Source: Sphaerolaimus hirsutus
Lineage: Eukaryota > Nematoda > Chromadorea > Monhysterida > Sphaerolaimidae
Assembly: GCA_964036195.1 (NCBI GenBank)
Contig: OZ038452.1
Coordinates: forward strand, 1,860,001 to 1,924,000
DNA: 64,000 nt
Direction of reading: 5' to 3'
Below, in pieces: positions 33,532 to 45,021 of the stretch. The position numbers and the translations under genes are program-made. Below the pieces are notes generated by a model. The model did no database searches and was not told the origin of the DNA. It saw only the letters and a list, made by a program, of their open reading frames with translations. Each line of letters opens with the position of its first letter. Position 1 is the first letter of the stretch.

Positions 33532-33976
33532 TAGGGTGTCAAAAACTTGAAAACGGAAACGGAAAACAATTTCAGCGGCCGGAAAACGGAAAAATAGGCC
33601 GGAAAAACGGAAATGGAAAAACTTGCTGAAATTTTGCCAGAAAACGGGTAAAATTTGCTGAAATTTTGCTGGAAGTGGAAAAAAATTGCAGTAATTTTGC
33701 TGGAAACAGAAATTTTTTACATCATTGACAATCTTTGTCAGTTTGGCTGATCTGAACACAGAAAGTTGAGCCAGAAAAAGATAAAATGAGGCGGAAAAAT
33801 GGAAAATTGAGGTGGAAAATGGAAAAAGGCAGAAAAAAACTGAAAATTTAGCTGGAAAACGGAAAATGAGCCAGAAAAACGGAAACAGAAAAAAGAGTTG
33901 CCGGAAAACTGAAAAAATTTCAGCAGTCGGAAAATGGAAAACAATTGCCTGCGGAAAATGGAAATTTGACATGCTA
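33532..33976. mobile_element. hAT-like MITE with GGAAAACGG arrays, 8-bp TSD
   Basis: The ends TAGGGTGTCAAA and TTTGACATGCTA are inverted. GTTGGCAC is duplicated exactly at 33524-33531 and 33977-33984. The whole interior is GGAAAACGGAAA-type words separated by AATTTTGC or AATTGAG, all in one orientation. A long minus-strand Phe-rich frame here is a by-product of this repeat. Confidence 0.9.
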
Positions 33977-33984
33977 GTTGGCAC

Positions 33985-34203
33985 TGCGGTCGCTGTGGCC
34001 AGTATCCCCTGGTAACGATTGCAAAACAAGATTTGAAAATTTGGAAACAATTTCAAAGTTTTTCAGAATTTTCCAATTTCACCCATGGAAAAAACATTTA
34101 TACAAATCGATTTTTTTCTTCAAGAAATTTGAAAATACTTTTTGAATTTTTCAGAGAATTCCAGGCCACAGAACACGTTCTTAAGTTAAACGTGATAAAT
34201 GAA
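33985..34203. other. Non-genic stretch
   Basis: AT-rich filler between two MITEs. Confidence 0.4.
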
Positions 34204-34366
34204 CCCCCACACGCTAGTTGACATCGACGCCAAATGTCAACTGGTGCCGATCCCGATTCAAAGCTTGCTGACGAGCCGACGATCTGACGTTCAAACGCAA
34301 GCTTTGAATTGGGAACGGAACCAGTTGACATTTGGTGTCGATGTCAACTAGCGTGTGTGGAGCCAA
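34204..34366. mobile_element. Foldback MITE, ACACGCTAGTTGAC ends
   Basis: CACACGCTAGTTGACATCGA and its inverse TCGATGTCAACTAGCGTGTG, with a second inverted pair CAAATGTCAACTGG/CCAGTTGACATTTGG inside. Cleanly palindromic. Confidence 0.8.
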
Positions 34367-34981
34367 TCAATCGATAATTGATATGCGCTGCGTATGGAAA
34401 AGACCAAAATAATGGAAAAAATGTTGAAATGGTGTCGGTGGCAGACACCGACCCATCCGTTTAGGAATGCACCCAGCAACCACAACTGTTGCAATCAAGG
34501 TGCTCTAATTGTAGAATGTCATGCAAGGTGTTCTAATTGTAAAATGTCATGCAAAGTGTCATGGAAGCTCTACATATTTGTGCTAAAAGTAAATTAGGTA
34601 CAGTGAAAGAAAATGTTAAAAACATTTAAACTTTCCAAATACTGCTTTGAATTCAATTTTTTTTATTAACCAAAAAGATTCGAAAATTAAGGTTGAAATT
34701 CAAAAATTATTTCGAGGAAAAATTCAAAAATTCATTTTAGAAAGAACACTTAAAAATTTAAATACTTTTTGCTGGGGGTTTGCCACCGTTATCCCCTGGT
34801 GCAATTGTGCATGGGCTTGAGTGTCATAGTTCACTGACCGTGCAAGGGTGCGTTCACTGACCGTGAAAAGGGTGGAAAAGGTGTTTTGAGAAGCCTATGG
34901 TATGGTATGGTTGTGTCTGAGCTTCAGTACGTTATGATGTTACATACGCCATGGATTGGCTGTGGAAACATGAGCAGTATA
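34367..34981. other. Non-genic stretch
   Basis: No gene or paired repeat found. The left border of the Polinton-type element may lie here or in the next kilobase, but no terminal repeat could be recognised. Confidence 0.35.
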
Positions 34982-35244
34982 CAAGAGCACAAGAACTTAC
35001 CAACGGAAATGTATGAGTACATTACCTTGGTGGACATATTCCGGACTTTTTAGTACGAGTGTGTCGTTACCTAAAAGACCTCAGTTGTTCCAATGACGTC
35101 ATTGGAGGAACAAGTGAGGTATTACTTGTGATTTTTTGCTGCTACACTTGTATCTACTGTCCGGAATATGTCCTTAAAATGTGGTAACATAAGTTCTCAT
35201 ATATTTACATATCCGTTGATAAGAACTGTGCTCTTGTGTGGTTG
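34982..35244. repeat. 260-bp imperfect palindrome centred on TGACGTCA
   Basis: Outer arms ACAAGAGCACA/TGTGCTCTTGT, middle arms GGACATATTCCGGAC/GTCCGGAATATGTCC and inner arms CCTCAGTTGTTCC/GGAACAAGTGAGG close on AATGACGTCATT. It could be a foldback MITE or part of the border of the adjacent large element. Confidence 0.75.
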
Positions 35245-35907
35245 AGTGATTGTCATATCAATGATTTGGATATTGATATAGGATTTAGGATTTGGGGAAA
35301 TGCAATGCTATGGTGTGAGAAGAGGTTGTTAAGTGTTTAATCAAGAGAGTTGATAAATGAGGAACTTATATGTCTATGCAATACTAAGAAATGATATGTG
35401 GAATGTGTGGGGGGGCATGCATCTGTGCACATTCAAATGTTTGGAATGTGTATTCATTGTTTAAATTTCATTGAGTCAGTGTTGAAAGGCATTGCTGGAA
35501 TGCAGTTTAAATGTTTGGAATGTTGTATCTTATTAGGTGTGTGCTGGAATGCATGATTCATTTCAAATATTTGAATGAGTATGCATAGGAATGCATGCAT
35601 AGAATGCCATTGTATATGCATGAATGTGTGTGTATGTGTGTGGGTGTGAATAATTATGCATGATGATTGCTCTGCTGGTTTAGTGACATTTTAGACACAC
35701 TTAGATGAAATGTTATTGTGTTATGCTAGGAATGTCGATGTAGATTGTATAAATATAGATGTCTAACCTACATTGCCACAGTGTGTACTTGTTTATTTTC
35801 TGATAAATATTGGATAAGGAACAGTGTTTATATTGTTTATTTATGACATTGGAACAGTAAAAAATCAACAGTTATATAATAATAAAAGTCATGGAATTAT
35901 TATGTTT
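35245..35907. other. AT-rich stretch before the Polinton genes
   Basis: Contains many ATGTTTGGAATG-like words (GGAATGTGTATTCATTG, GGAATGCATG). No gene. An AATAAA-type signal near 35880 (AATAATAAAAGTC) may serve transcripts from the right. Confidence 0.4.
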
Positions 35908-37041
35908 TTAATTTTCCCTCATATCAGCACAAAGCATGGATGAATGGGATTCAGTCTCATCATCAAGAATAATAATCTTACTGCAGAAGTGGAACTTTTC
36001 TGTAATAGTCTTAGCTTTTGGATCCATTAAAGTATCATATTTAAAATCAAAGCGAAATTTATTTTTATGTTCATCAGGTATTGAATTTCTTAGAGTAAGT
36101 ATCCAGCTTTGCCAATTAAAAATTGGATTATAATGATTATCAAAGTATTGTATATCTTTGAGAATGTATACACTTATTGTTGTACATTTACTTTTTATGA
36201 CAATGGGCATTAAGTAATTACGAGATAAACACATGACAATTAACGATCTTACAAGTAGTACATTATTACAATATAATGACAATATCAATTGATTTGGTTT
36301 GAGTTGATTAAGCACAGTATTTAGATATTCAAGTGTGAGGTAATATGCATGAGTCGTCCTAGAACCAACTGCAAATGCTGCCAATTCACACGTTTTTTCC
36401 TTTTTGGCAAATATGGGCCATAGCATTTTCATATAGAGTGTACAATCATTTAGCATTTCATCTCTTATTACAAAGCATACTCTTTTTACATTATGACACC
36501 ATTGAATCATATTTAAAACATGACCTGGTATATCTTCTCCAAATGGAATGGTGACCTTAAAACTATCACTACTTTCACTTCCAAAATAGTTAATTTGAAG
36601 TTGTTGTTGATCAATACTTGAAACGGGTCTAGCCTGAAATTCAATTAAAGTGATAAGTTTATTTTTCATGATAGTTATCATATGATTACTTTCTAGTAGA
36701 TGAGTCAGTTTATCTCGAATGTAAAGTTCATCACTATTATCACATAGCCTTTTCTTTGTTGCCACATGATTGATAAGTTCCAATACATATCGAATGGGTA
36801 CATAGGCCAGAAGAGCTGCACCAACTTCCATAGGTACCGATTTTTTGAAATATTGCATTATATTTTGTAGATATATATATTCATTCTGTAAAGAGAAGAA
36901 GAAGAAACTGATTTCAGTTGTAATTGTGATAGATAGAAACGTTGTTTTATTTACCTCTTGAATATATGTTCGTTTTCCTCTAATCACCTGCAACACTGCA
37001 GGCGATAATTCGTTATAGGGATTGTTTTGTCTATTTTCCAT
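35908..37041 (-). CDS. Unknown protein, divergent from DNA polymerase
   Basis: The frame is open for 377 codons. A 69-nt stretch after TYIQE has GTAAAT at its start and a pyrimidine tract with CAG at its end (SFFFFSLQ if translated), so it is best read as an in-phase intron, leaving about 354 residues. The product is Leu/Ile/Asn-rich with no signal peptide and no motif I recognise (GAALLAYVPIRYVLELINHV, KNKFRFDFKYDTLMDPKAKT). Its start codon is 6 nt from that of the polymerase reading the other way. It belongs to the element by position and AT-rich composition, and its function is unknown. Confidence 0.6.
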   Translation of the reverse strand: MENRQNNPYNELSPAVLQVIRGKRTYIQEVNKTTFLSITITTEISFFFFSLQNEYIYLQNIMQYFKKSVPMEVGAALLAYVPIRYVLELINHVATKKRLCDNSDELYIRDKLTHLLESNHMITIMKNKLITLIEFQARPVSSIDQQQLQINYFGSESSDSFKVTIPFGEDIPGHVLNMIQWCHNVKRVCFVIRDEMLNDCTLYMKMLWPIFAKKEKTCELAAFAVGSRTTHAYYLTLEYLNTVLNQLKPNQLILSLYCNNVLLVRSLIVMCLSRNYLMPIVIKSKCTTISVYILKDIQYFDNHYNPIFNWQSWILTLRNSIPDEHKNKFRFDFKYDTLMDPKAKTITEKFHFCSKIIILDDETESHSSMLCADMREN

Positions 37042-37047
37042 GATAAT

Positions 37048-40000
37048 ATGTCTGCTATTTCAAGCTCTGTCAATAGTCGAAAGCGATTTTTAGCTGGTAT
37101 TGCAAATTCAGCATCAGTTTCAGGGGTTCTGTATGACAGAAAGTTTTTTGAAATATTCAAGCCAATTTCTCAATATACAGAAAAGTTTAAACTAAGTTTG
37201 GATGCCTATAGAATCATATTTCAGAATTTGGACAATCATCCAAACATAGCAACTGTCCTTTCTGAAGCAATTGACTGTACATTCAGGTGAGGGTTTCTTT
37301 TAAACCTTCTTCACAGCAAACAAATAGAGCATGACAAATGACTTTTTTGTAGGCATACTGTTGGAGATCGTCATCCATCAAATGTGTATGTTGGCATTTC
37401 ATTACAACACGAGAATTTACCGGAATGTTCGTTTATTTTTTTATTTTTTATAGAGCAACATTTTTTGGTGGGGTTAATTTTTCTATTTATACTTTCAGCA
37501 TATATTGAACACTTTCGTTTGGGGTCAAGATTCAGTTGTATTGGAGCTGCACAGGACATTGTAAATTTATTAAATTCAAATCAGACGATTCACCTAACAG
37601 ATGATTCTATGTTTTTATTTGTAAATGTTATTGGTTAGTTGAGTCATGTCATTATAATATATAGACCATTTTTCAATCCTTTTTTCATTTATTCAGACCG
37701 TTAATGGATATGTCTGATCAACCAGGTTGTTCTCATTATCCAACGACAGCAAATCGACCAAATGAAAGTGGTATTTTGGCTATTCAGACAGTTTCAGAAA
37801 GTGAATCAGATAAAGAGGATTTGAGTAATTTAAGAAATTTTGGTACACTCGGTAGATTAAGTGGGGGCAAGCGTCGATCGGTTTATCAAGATGTTACAAC
37901 TGCACGTTTACGTCAATCGATGCTAAAGGGGAAATCTAACAAGCATTGTGAATATGTTGTTGCTTCAGAGCAGACATTGGTTTATGCCATATGTTTGGCA
38001 GTTGCTAAGTATAGAGCATTTAATCCAAACAGAGGCAAAGAATCCCAAAATTATTGGCGTCGTGTGAGGCGTCATTGTGAAAAAAGCCCTTCAATGGAAC
38101 TTGAACGTCTTGCTGTTCAGCTTAGAATAGAGGCAGAATTACCACCAGCCAATGTTTTTGTAGGCATGGAGTTTTTAGATCGCATAGAAAGAACACCAAT
38201 GCTTGATGGTATTTCAATAAGAGTTTTTATGGAGGGGACAAAAAAACAGATATGGGGTCAAGATAATCCTCCAATTAATGATCACATGATACATTTATGT
38301 TTATATCATCATGGTGGATATATATTTTTTGCTGTGATATGGGGTATTGTGACATTTTTGAGTGCCAGAGGATATTGTGAGACCTGCAAGGAGGTTTTAT
38401 TTAATTTGAAGCGGTAAGTTATATTGAGATTTTGATATCTAGTGCATAATTTTTTATTTTACATTCATATTTAGACACATATGTCCATATCGTTGCAACT
38501 ATTGTGGACTTGTGAAAACTGGATCATCCACTGGTCACACCAGTTTGATTGCAGACTGTCCCAAGATTGCTGGTCAGGAGAAATCATGTTCAAATTGTTT
38601 GAGAAAATTTTTTTCTACAGATTGTTTTGAGTTGGTTATTAATTTTGATTATATTTCATACATTATGCAAATATATGAACATTTCATAGGCAACACTTAC
38701 ATGTGCAAGGCATAGGCAGATGGGGAATACCAAAGTGTTACAGTCAGCGTCTTTGTTTTAGATGTGGTCGTTATTATAGTCTGAAGAAACATGAAGATTC
38801 ATTTGTTAATACACACAAGTGTTCAGAGCGACGACTTTATATCTGTAATTTTTGCAAACAACAAGTTCCCATCGATATCCCACATTTGAACTGTTTTTTG
38901 CCAATTCTGAAACCAAAAAAAGTTCAACGATCACGATCAATTGTTTTTTTGGACCTGGAAACAAGAATTTGTGAAGAGACAAATCGACATGTGCCAAACT
39001 TATTGACTACCTTAACGTAAGTTGATTTAACTGATTAATTAAAATATTTATCCTTCTAAAGCTTATTTATGAACATAGTTCATGCTCAAAATGTTGGAGC
39101 AAGGACATGTATGATGCATGTACAAATCGAAAATGTGGCAAGTCAAGGGTTTCTGTATGGCAAGGTGAAAACTGTGTCCAGGAATTTGTCGAACAGTTCT
39201 TTTCATTTAGTAAGTTCCATTTAACAATGTAAAATGATCGCATTGACATTAATTGACGTATATTTACAGAAAATGCTGATGCTACAATCATTAGTCATTT
39301 TGGAAGCAGATTTGATTTTCAGTTTTTACTATCTGCACTTGCGAGTCAGTGTAAAATACCTGAAAAAACTTTTACTCGTGGAAATAGAATTTTATATGCA
39401 AAGTTCAAATGTGGAATTAGAATGATTTGTTGGGCCAATTACATACCAACATCACTGGCAAATTTGTGTAAATCATTCAAGGTTCCAATTCCAAAATCGT
39501 TAGTTTTACTAGAGAGATATTGGTAATACTTAAATAGTATTTTTACTTTTCATATCAAATATGCAGGTTTTTTTGCTATGACATGAATGAGTTGAATGTT
39601 CAGCATGTGTATTGTCATTTGAGGCCAGCATGGGAGTTTCCTGTTGATGGAAGAAACACTGAAGCATTTAAAAAATATCACGATGAGCATTACGATAAGG
39701 TGTTTCCTGTGGCACAAGAGATGTCTGTTTATTGCCAAAGAGACAGTTATGCATTGAGCTTTGCAGCCATGAGATTTCGTGAAGAGTTAATAAAATTAGT
39801 TGGCATTGATCTTTTTGCAGAGACAGGCACATTTACAATTTCAGGACTAACACTTAGAGTTTTTCAGAGTTAGTTAATTATTTGAAAATGATTCAATGTC
39901 AAAATTGAGGATTATGCTTATGTTTTTCAGCACGATATTTACAAGAAAACACATTGTCAATTTATCGTGGTGAAAGTCTAGTTGATCGCAATAGTCGTTT

Positions 40001-42509
40001 TGCAATGGCATTTCTGACAGCATATGGTCGATATTTTGGTGTTAGCTTCATTCACAGTTGTTTTATTTATGATCGCTTTATCAATAATGAATGAATTATC
40101 CACAATTTTGTAGACACACGTTCAACATGCGGGCAATGGTCGTGAAATGGTAATTAATTGTAATTCAAGAAGTTTCAAAGTGGATGGTGTTGAATTTGAG
40201 CCAAATTCGGATAGAATTGCAGCACTAATTGATATTCATGGCTGTTATTGGCATTCATGTCCAACATGTACAAGTCATATACCTGCCATGAAGTTTGTCA
40301 TATTTTCACTTAGTAAGTATTTATCTATAGTGTACTATAATCTATTTTTTTATAGGCCACTTACATTGCTCGGTGGCAAAACTCCATTACAAGTTCGGGA
40401 ATTGGATTATTTGCGTGCTAATAAAATTGCAAAATCTGTTTCGCCAATACATTATGATATTTACTGGGAACATGAGTGTCGCAATATTTTGAGTACAAAT
40501 AGATTAATGAAACAGTTTTTCACAGCTGCATTGACAGATAAACCTTTAAATGTATATGATGCCAATTTTGGTTAGTTAAATTGTTTATTAATGATTTTTA
40601 AAAGTGGTTATTTTTTGTTATATTTTGTTTCAGGTGGACGAATTGATACCTTTCAAGTGGGAATGTATAGTAACATGCATATAAGCAAGCCAAATGCAGA
40701 TTTTTTGGATTTTTGCAGTCTATATCCCGCAATGTGTTTGATGCGACCAATGGCACAAGGAGCTGGTAAAATATGGTCTGAAGGTGCAATCTATGGCGAT
40801 TTAAATGAATGGATTTTGGTTTGCTTGTTATACTTTTAATGTTTGAATAGTATTTTATATTCAACATCCTAATTATTTTAAGCATTTGCAGAATCATTTC
40901 GGTGTTGCAAAAGCATGGGTACACTATTCAAGAGGCGATATATATATACCGCCATTGCCATTTAGAGCTTCATTGCCAAATGGTGATATGAAAATTTTCT
41001 ATAGTACATGTGCAGCTTGTTGTATTGAACAAAATATGCACACATGTACACATTCATTTGATGAGCAAATTTTCAGAGGGACGTGGACTACGGTATGTTG
41101 CAAGATTAAAACATTGATTTGATTCTATTAAAGTATTTATAATTTATTTAGGTTGAATTGAGTGCTGCAATCAAGCATGCTGGTCTGAAGGTCATACGGA
41201 TTCTTTCTGCACACATTTATGAACCACGTGTGTGGACAAAGGAGAGGGGTCCACATTCTGGTCTCATTAGTGCATTCATGCTTGAATTTTACAAGTTGAA
41301 ATGCCAAGCAAGTGGTATGTTTTTGATTTATTTATTTATTTTGATATATTTGGAAACTAATAGTTGTTTTATAGATATACCACCGGACAAAACTGCAGAA
41401 GAATATTCAAATGAGATTGATGAACGTTTTGGTATAAGAATTCCACCAACATCATTTCAACCAAATCCTGTAAGACGCTCGGTTGCCAAATTGATGCTAA
41501 ACTCATTAATTGGCAAGTTTGCTCAGAAGAAAGGAAATATGAACACTGATTTTTACAATGATCGTGCCAGTCTTCTGCAAATGTTGGAAAATCCAAATGT
41601 AAATGTACATTGGATACAAGTATGTTATATTTTACAGTGATAAGTAATAGTAAAAGCATGACAAAGGTGTAAAATAAAACTCTTTTATAGCATTTTGGAT
41701 CAGCAGATGCATCTAAATTGGGAGATGAATCTGTTGTCATGCTACAACATTCAGTTGAACAGGACTCAAGTCTGGGACATGTTGGTCCAAACAATGCTTT
41801 TAGTTTGCCAATTATCACAGCATTGGTAACTGGTTATGCCAGAGTTGAATTATATGAAGCCATGTTGAGGATGCCAGAGGAATCACTACTTTATACAGAC
41901 ACGTTGGGCTCATTTGTTTGTTTAATATATCATTAATGTTAAAAATTAAAATTTGTCTTTATAGTGATTCAATAATGACATTGGATGGGTCCAATATGCA
42001 AGAGCTTTGTGGACATTACTTGGGTCAATTAACACCTGTTTTAAAGGATCAATATCATTTAGATCATGTTTGCATTGTTGGTGTGAGTCATTGGGTTGCT
42101 CAAATTTATATTGGCAATTTCCACAATAATTTATTATTCATATTGTTTTCAGCCGAAGCAGTATGCATATACAGCTAGACATTGTATCACCGGTGAAATT
42201 TATAGAACCGTACGATTACGTGGTTTTGCAAGTTCTGCAGAAGTGGATGAACAAGGCTATGGAAATAGAAAACCAGCTGTGACATATGAAAATATGTGTG
42301 ATGCTGTCACTTCACTTTTGGAGAAAACCCCACTTAAAAAACTTGGTGTAAATGAATTAAATTTTATACTAACTAAAGATTTCAATGTGACTTTGGATGG
42401 TCGACAAAAGTTGTACAAACCAGTATCCAATAAGCGTTTTTTCATTCCGCCTGGTGTTGGGGGAGCTAAGGTTGTTCGCACATATCCATTTGGTTATAAT
42501 CGTTTATAG
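37048..42509 (+). CDS. PolB: Polinton family B DNA polymerase, about 15 introns
   Basis: The pieces read in order as a Polinton protein-primed polymerase. The amino domain (ISLQHENLPEC...NLLNSNQTIHLTDDSMFLFV; then GKRRSVYQDVTTARLRQ, ASEQTLVYAICLAVAK) leads to several CxxC zinc clusters (38470-38870). The 3'-5' exonuclease motifs are FLDLETR (about 38946), SHFGSRFDFQFLL (39290) and YCQRDSYAL (39731). The palm has FLDFCSLYPAM (40710), KLMLNSLIGKFAQKKGN (41490) and YTDTDSIM, which is split by a 62-nt intron at 41903-41964. The protein ends PFGYNRL. The active-site residues are all present. Short GT-AG introns separate the exons. I could not make the phases agree around 37430-37700, so an indel or another splice choice exists there. 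It would replicate the element. Confidence 0.88.
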
Positions 42510-42865
42510 AATGATGTATTCGTTACCATTGTTATTTATACTATTTGATTAATAAAAAATAAAAAATACAGGCATCTAGCTACATCTAACATTTAAAGAT
42601 TTAAAAATTGATTCTTATCTATCAACATCTGAATGAGTGGCACGGGAATTACGACAGCCACCAGCAATTCCAGCAATTCCAGCAATTCCAGCACGTCCAC
42701 AATCGTTCAGCAGTTTCCAGGTCGATTCAATTCGCATAATCAAAGAAAGTGAATATCAACATCTGATCAATTGTCGAAATCAGTTGAATCATATGAAAAG
42801 TTAGTTTTCAATTTGCTTAATTAATTCAATTAGTGGTGCTAATTGTCACTTATTGTTCACATAGA

Positions 42866-44829
42866 ATGTCCAGCAATTTCGCAAATGTTGGCAACTCCGA
42901 GATTGTCATCAACAGTGATGATGACACATCCACCAGGCCGTCCAATGTCAACACAAACAAATCGACAAGAGGCGGACGTGGTGGAATCAGATCAAATGTC
43001 TCAAGAGGTGGAAAACAGAAACTCAATACCAGTGGAAAACGTGACAAACCAAAGTCTATGTCCAACGTTTCGGCAGATGATGGTGAATCCACCCCCCCAG
43101 GCATATTATTATTATTATTATTGTTGTTATCATTATTTGATTTTGTTTTTATAATTCATTGTTTTCAGAATATCTCAATTCCTACGAGGCCGCCAACATT
43201 CATAAGAAACAGGCAGAACGAAGTAATGAGGCCATTGGTAACAGTATCAACAACCGCGGTACATACGAAAGCAGAGGATTTGGGAATGGAAAAACAAAGA
43301 CTGGAACTGCAAATGCAAGTGGAGGAACCATATCATCGGCAACAACAATTACAGGGACAAAACCAAGAGCTGGAACCGAGACAGAAATGGATCAAGATGA
43401 AGAAGAAGAGGGGTCTGAGAAGGGAGCTGATGACAACATAGTTGATAGTCCGAGTGATACAAGTGAGGTCGAGTTTGAATATATCGGTAGTGACCTACAA
43501 ATGTTAAAGAGAACAAAGCCAAGAAGACTTGAAAAGGATATAATTGGTCTACCACACAATGGCAACATGCACAATAATAATAATAATAATAATAATAGTC
43601 AGATTCAAGAAAATGCAGATATCGGTGGGAAGACAAAAAAACCATCTATTGTCTCTGCAAAAAAAGACAACATACAATGGAGTCAAGCTATGGTGATGAC
43701 AAATGAGGAGGATGGAATTGAAAGTGAAAATGATGATGATCTATTTAATGAGGCATATGACAACAGTACACAAATGGATAATAAAAAGGAAAGTACTAAG
43801 CCACCACCAGCAAAGAAGAAGGCAATACGGGATGACAATATCACAATATCACTGCTGCGGGTAGAAAATATGTTGGCTTGACAGAGTTTCAACGTGGGGT
43901 ACCTAAAATTGATACATTTGGGCGAACTTCAACACTTGCACGTTTGTTTTATTCCTAGATTCATTAGTAAATTAAAAAATTAATTATAGGAAATTAACTA
44001 TTACATTTTACAGCTGGAAACTCTAAACTATTTGATATTCCATTTGAAAAACGAGATATGCTGGATGGCCCACCATTCCCATTAACACCCCCAAATGGCA
44101 TAATCATTTGGTTGTGCAGAACCTGCCGAGACATTTCTCAAAGAACAAAGGGAAAAAGCTATAATAATGGACGTGTCATATTTACTGTTGATTTGTGCAG
44201 GGTAAATTTATTATACATTTGATAATAGTGAAAAATATATAGTGAGTTACATTTATTTCAGCCATGTCGCATACTCAACATTGAAGTGAGAGATTGTTTT
44301 GAAGACCAAGAACGTCTTTATGGAACAATGACACACAATGACATCAAACCAGTACATAAGAAGTTTCCATATCCGGGACAATATACCAAATTGGCTAGTG
44401 CTCCGTTTACATTGGCACGTACTGAGGTTCTGGCAATTATAATGTGTGAATATTGCAGGTATGTTAACCTTTCATTCATACTATTATTATTATGATTATT
44501 ATACTCTATATCACATTGATTTTTACAGGCTTCTAACATCTAATCGTCAATGCACACGTGATGTGAATGGAAGATGCCGTGTTTGTTATTATATTATTTT
44601 CAAATTCTAATTGTTTACATTGAGTAATTTATTTACATTTCAGTTGACCATTGATCTATGCCAAAAGTGTGCAGATGTGAACTCTGAAATTTCCATGTCC
44701 CTACACCCAACTCAAGCGGAATTGAATCGTTCAAAGAGTAAACGTGATTATTTTGCTGCTGACAATGAGGCTGGTGCTAGTGGCAGTAAAGCTGTGATAC
44801 ACACTCATGGAAAATGTGTGCGTGATTAA
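42866..44829 (+). CDS. Unknown cysteine-rich protein of the element
   Basis: The amino part is low-complexity (INSDDDTSTRPSNVNTNKS, then acidic and Asn-rich runs such as MDQDEEEEGSEKGADD). After about 43860 the frames read RKYVGLTEFQRGVPKIDTFG, then FPLTPPNGIIIWLCRTCRDI, ARTEVLAIIMCEYCRLL, CTRDVNGRC and LTIDLCQKCADVN, that is four cysteine pairs that could bind zinc. Short introns lie near 43107, 43959, 44200, 44460 and 44584. The exon joins before 43900 are uncertain, because two frames stay open from 42870 to 43440. No family is recognised. A nucleic-acid-binding role is only a guess from the zinc-like clusters. Confidence 0.5.
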
Positions 44830-45021
44830 TCATGACCATGTGGTATTTATAACACATGCACATGTGTATACAGTGCATCAGTTCATTTGTTTTAGATATT
44901 GTTATTGACCCTTTAATATTGTTATTGTTATTTCACTTGTTATAATATTTGTTTTAATTGTTTACAAGGTCAAATTGAATAATAAAAAATAAAATTTTCA
45001 GATTCAGAATTAATTGAAAAA
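44830..45021. other. AT-rich spacer with AATAAA signals
   Basis: AATAATAAAAAATAAAA near 44980 is a likely polyadenylation region for the gene to the left. Confidence 0.4.

Noticed and set aside
33457-34056. 199-codon Phe-rich minus-strand frame
   Set aside because: It is the complement of the GGAAAACGG arrays in a hAT-like MITE with clear ends and target duplication. It extends over both element borders and has no protein-like composition.
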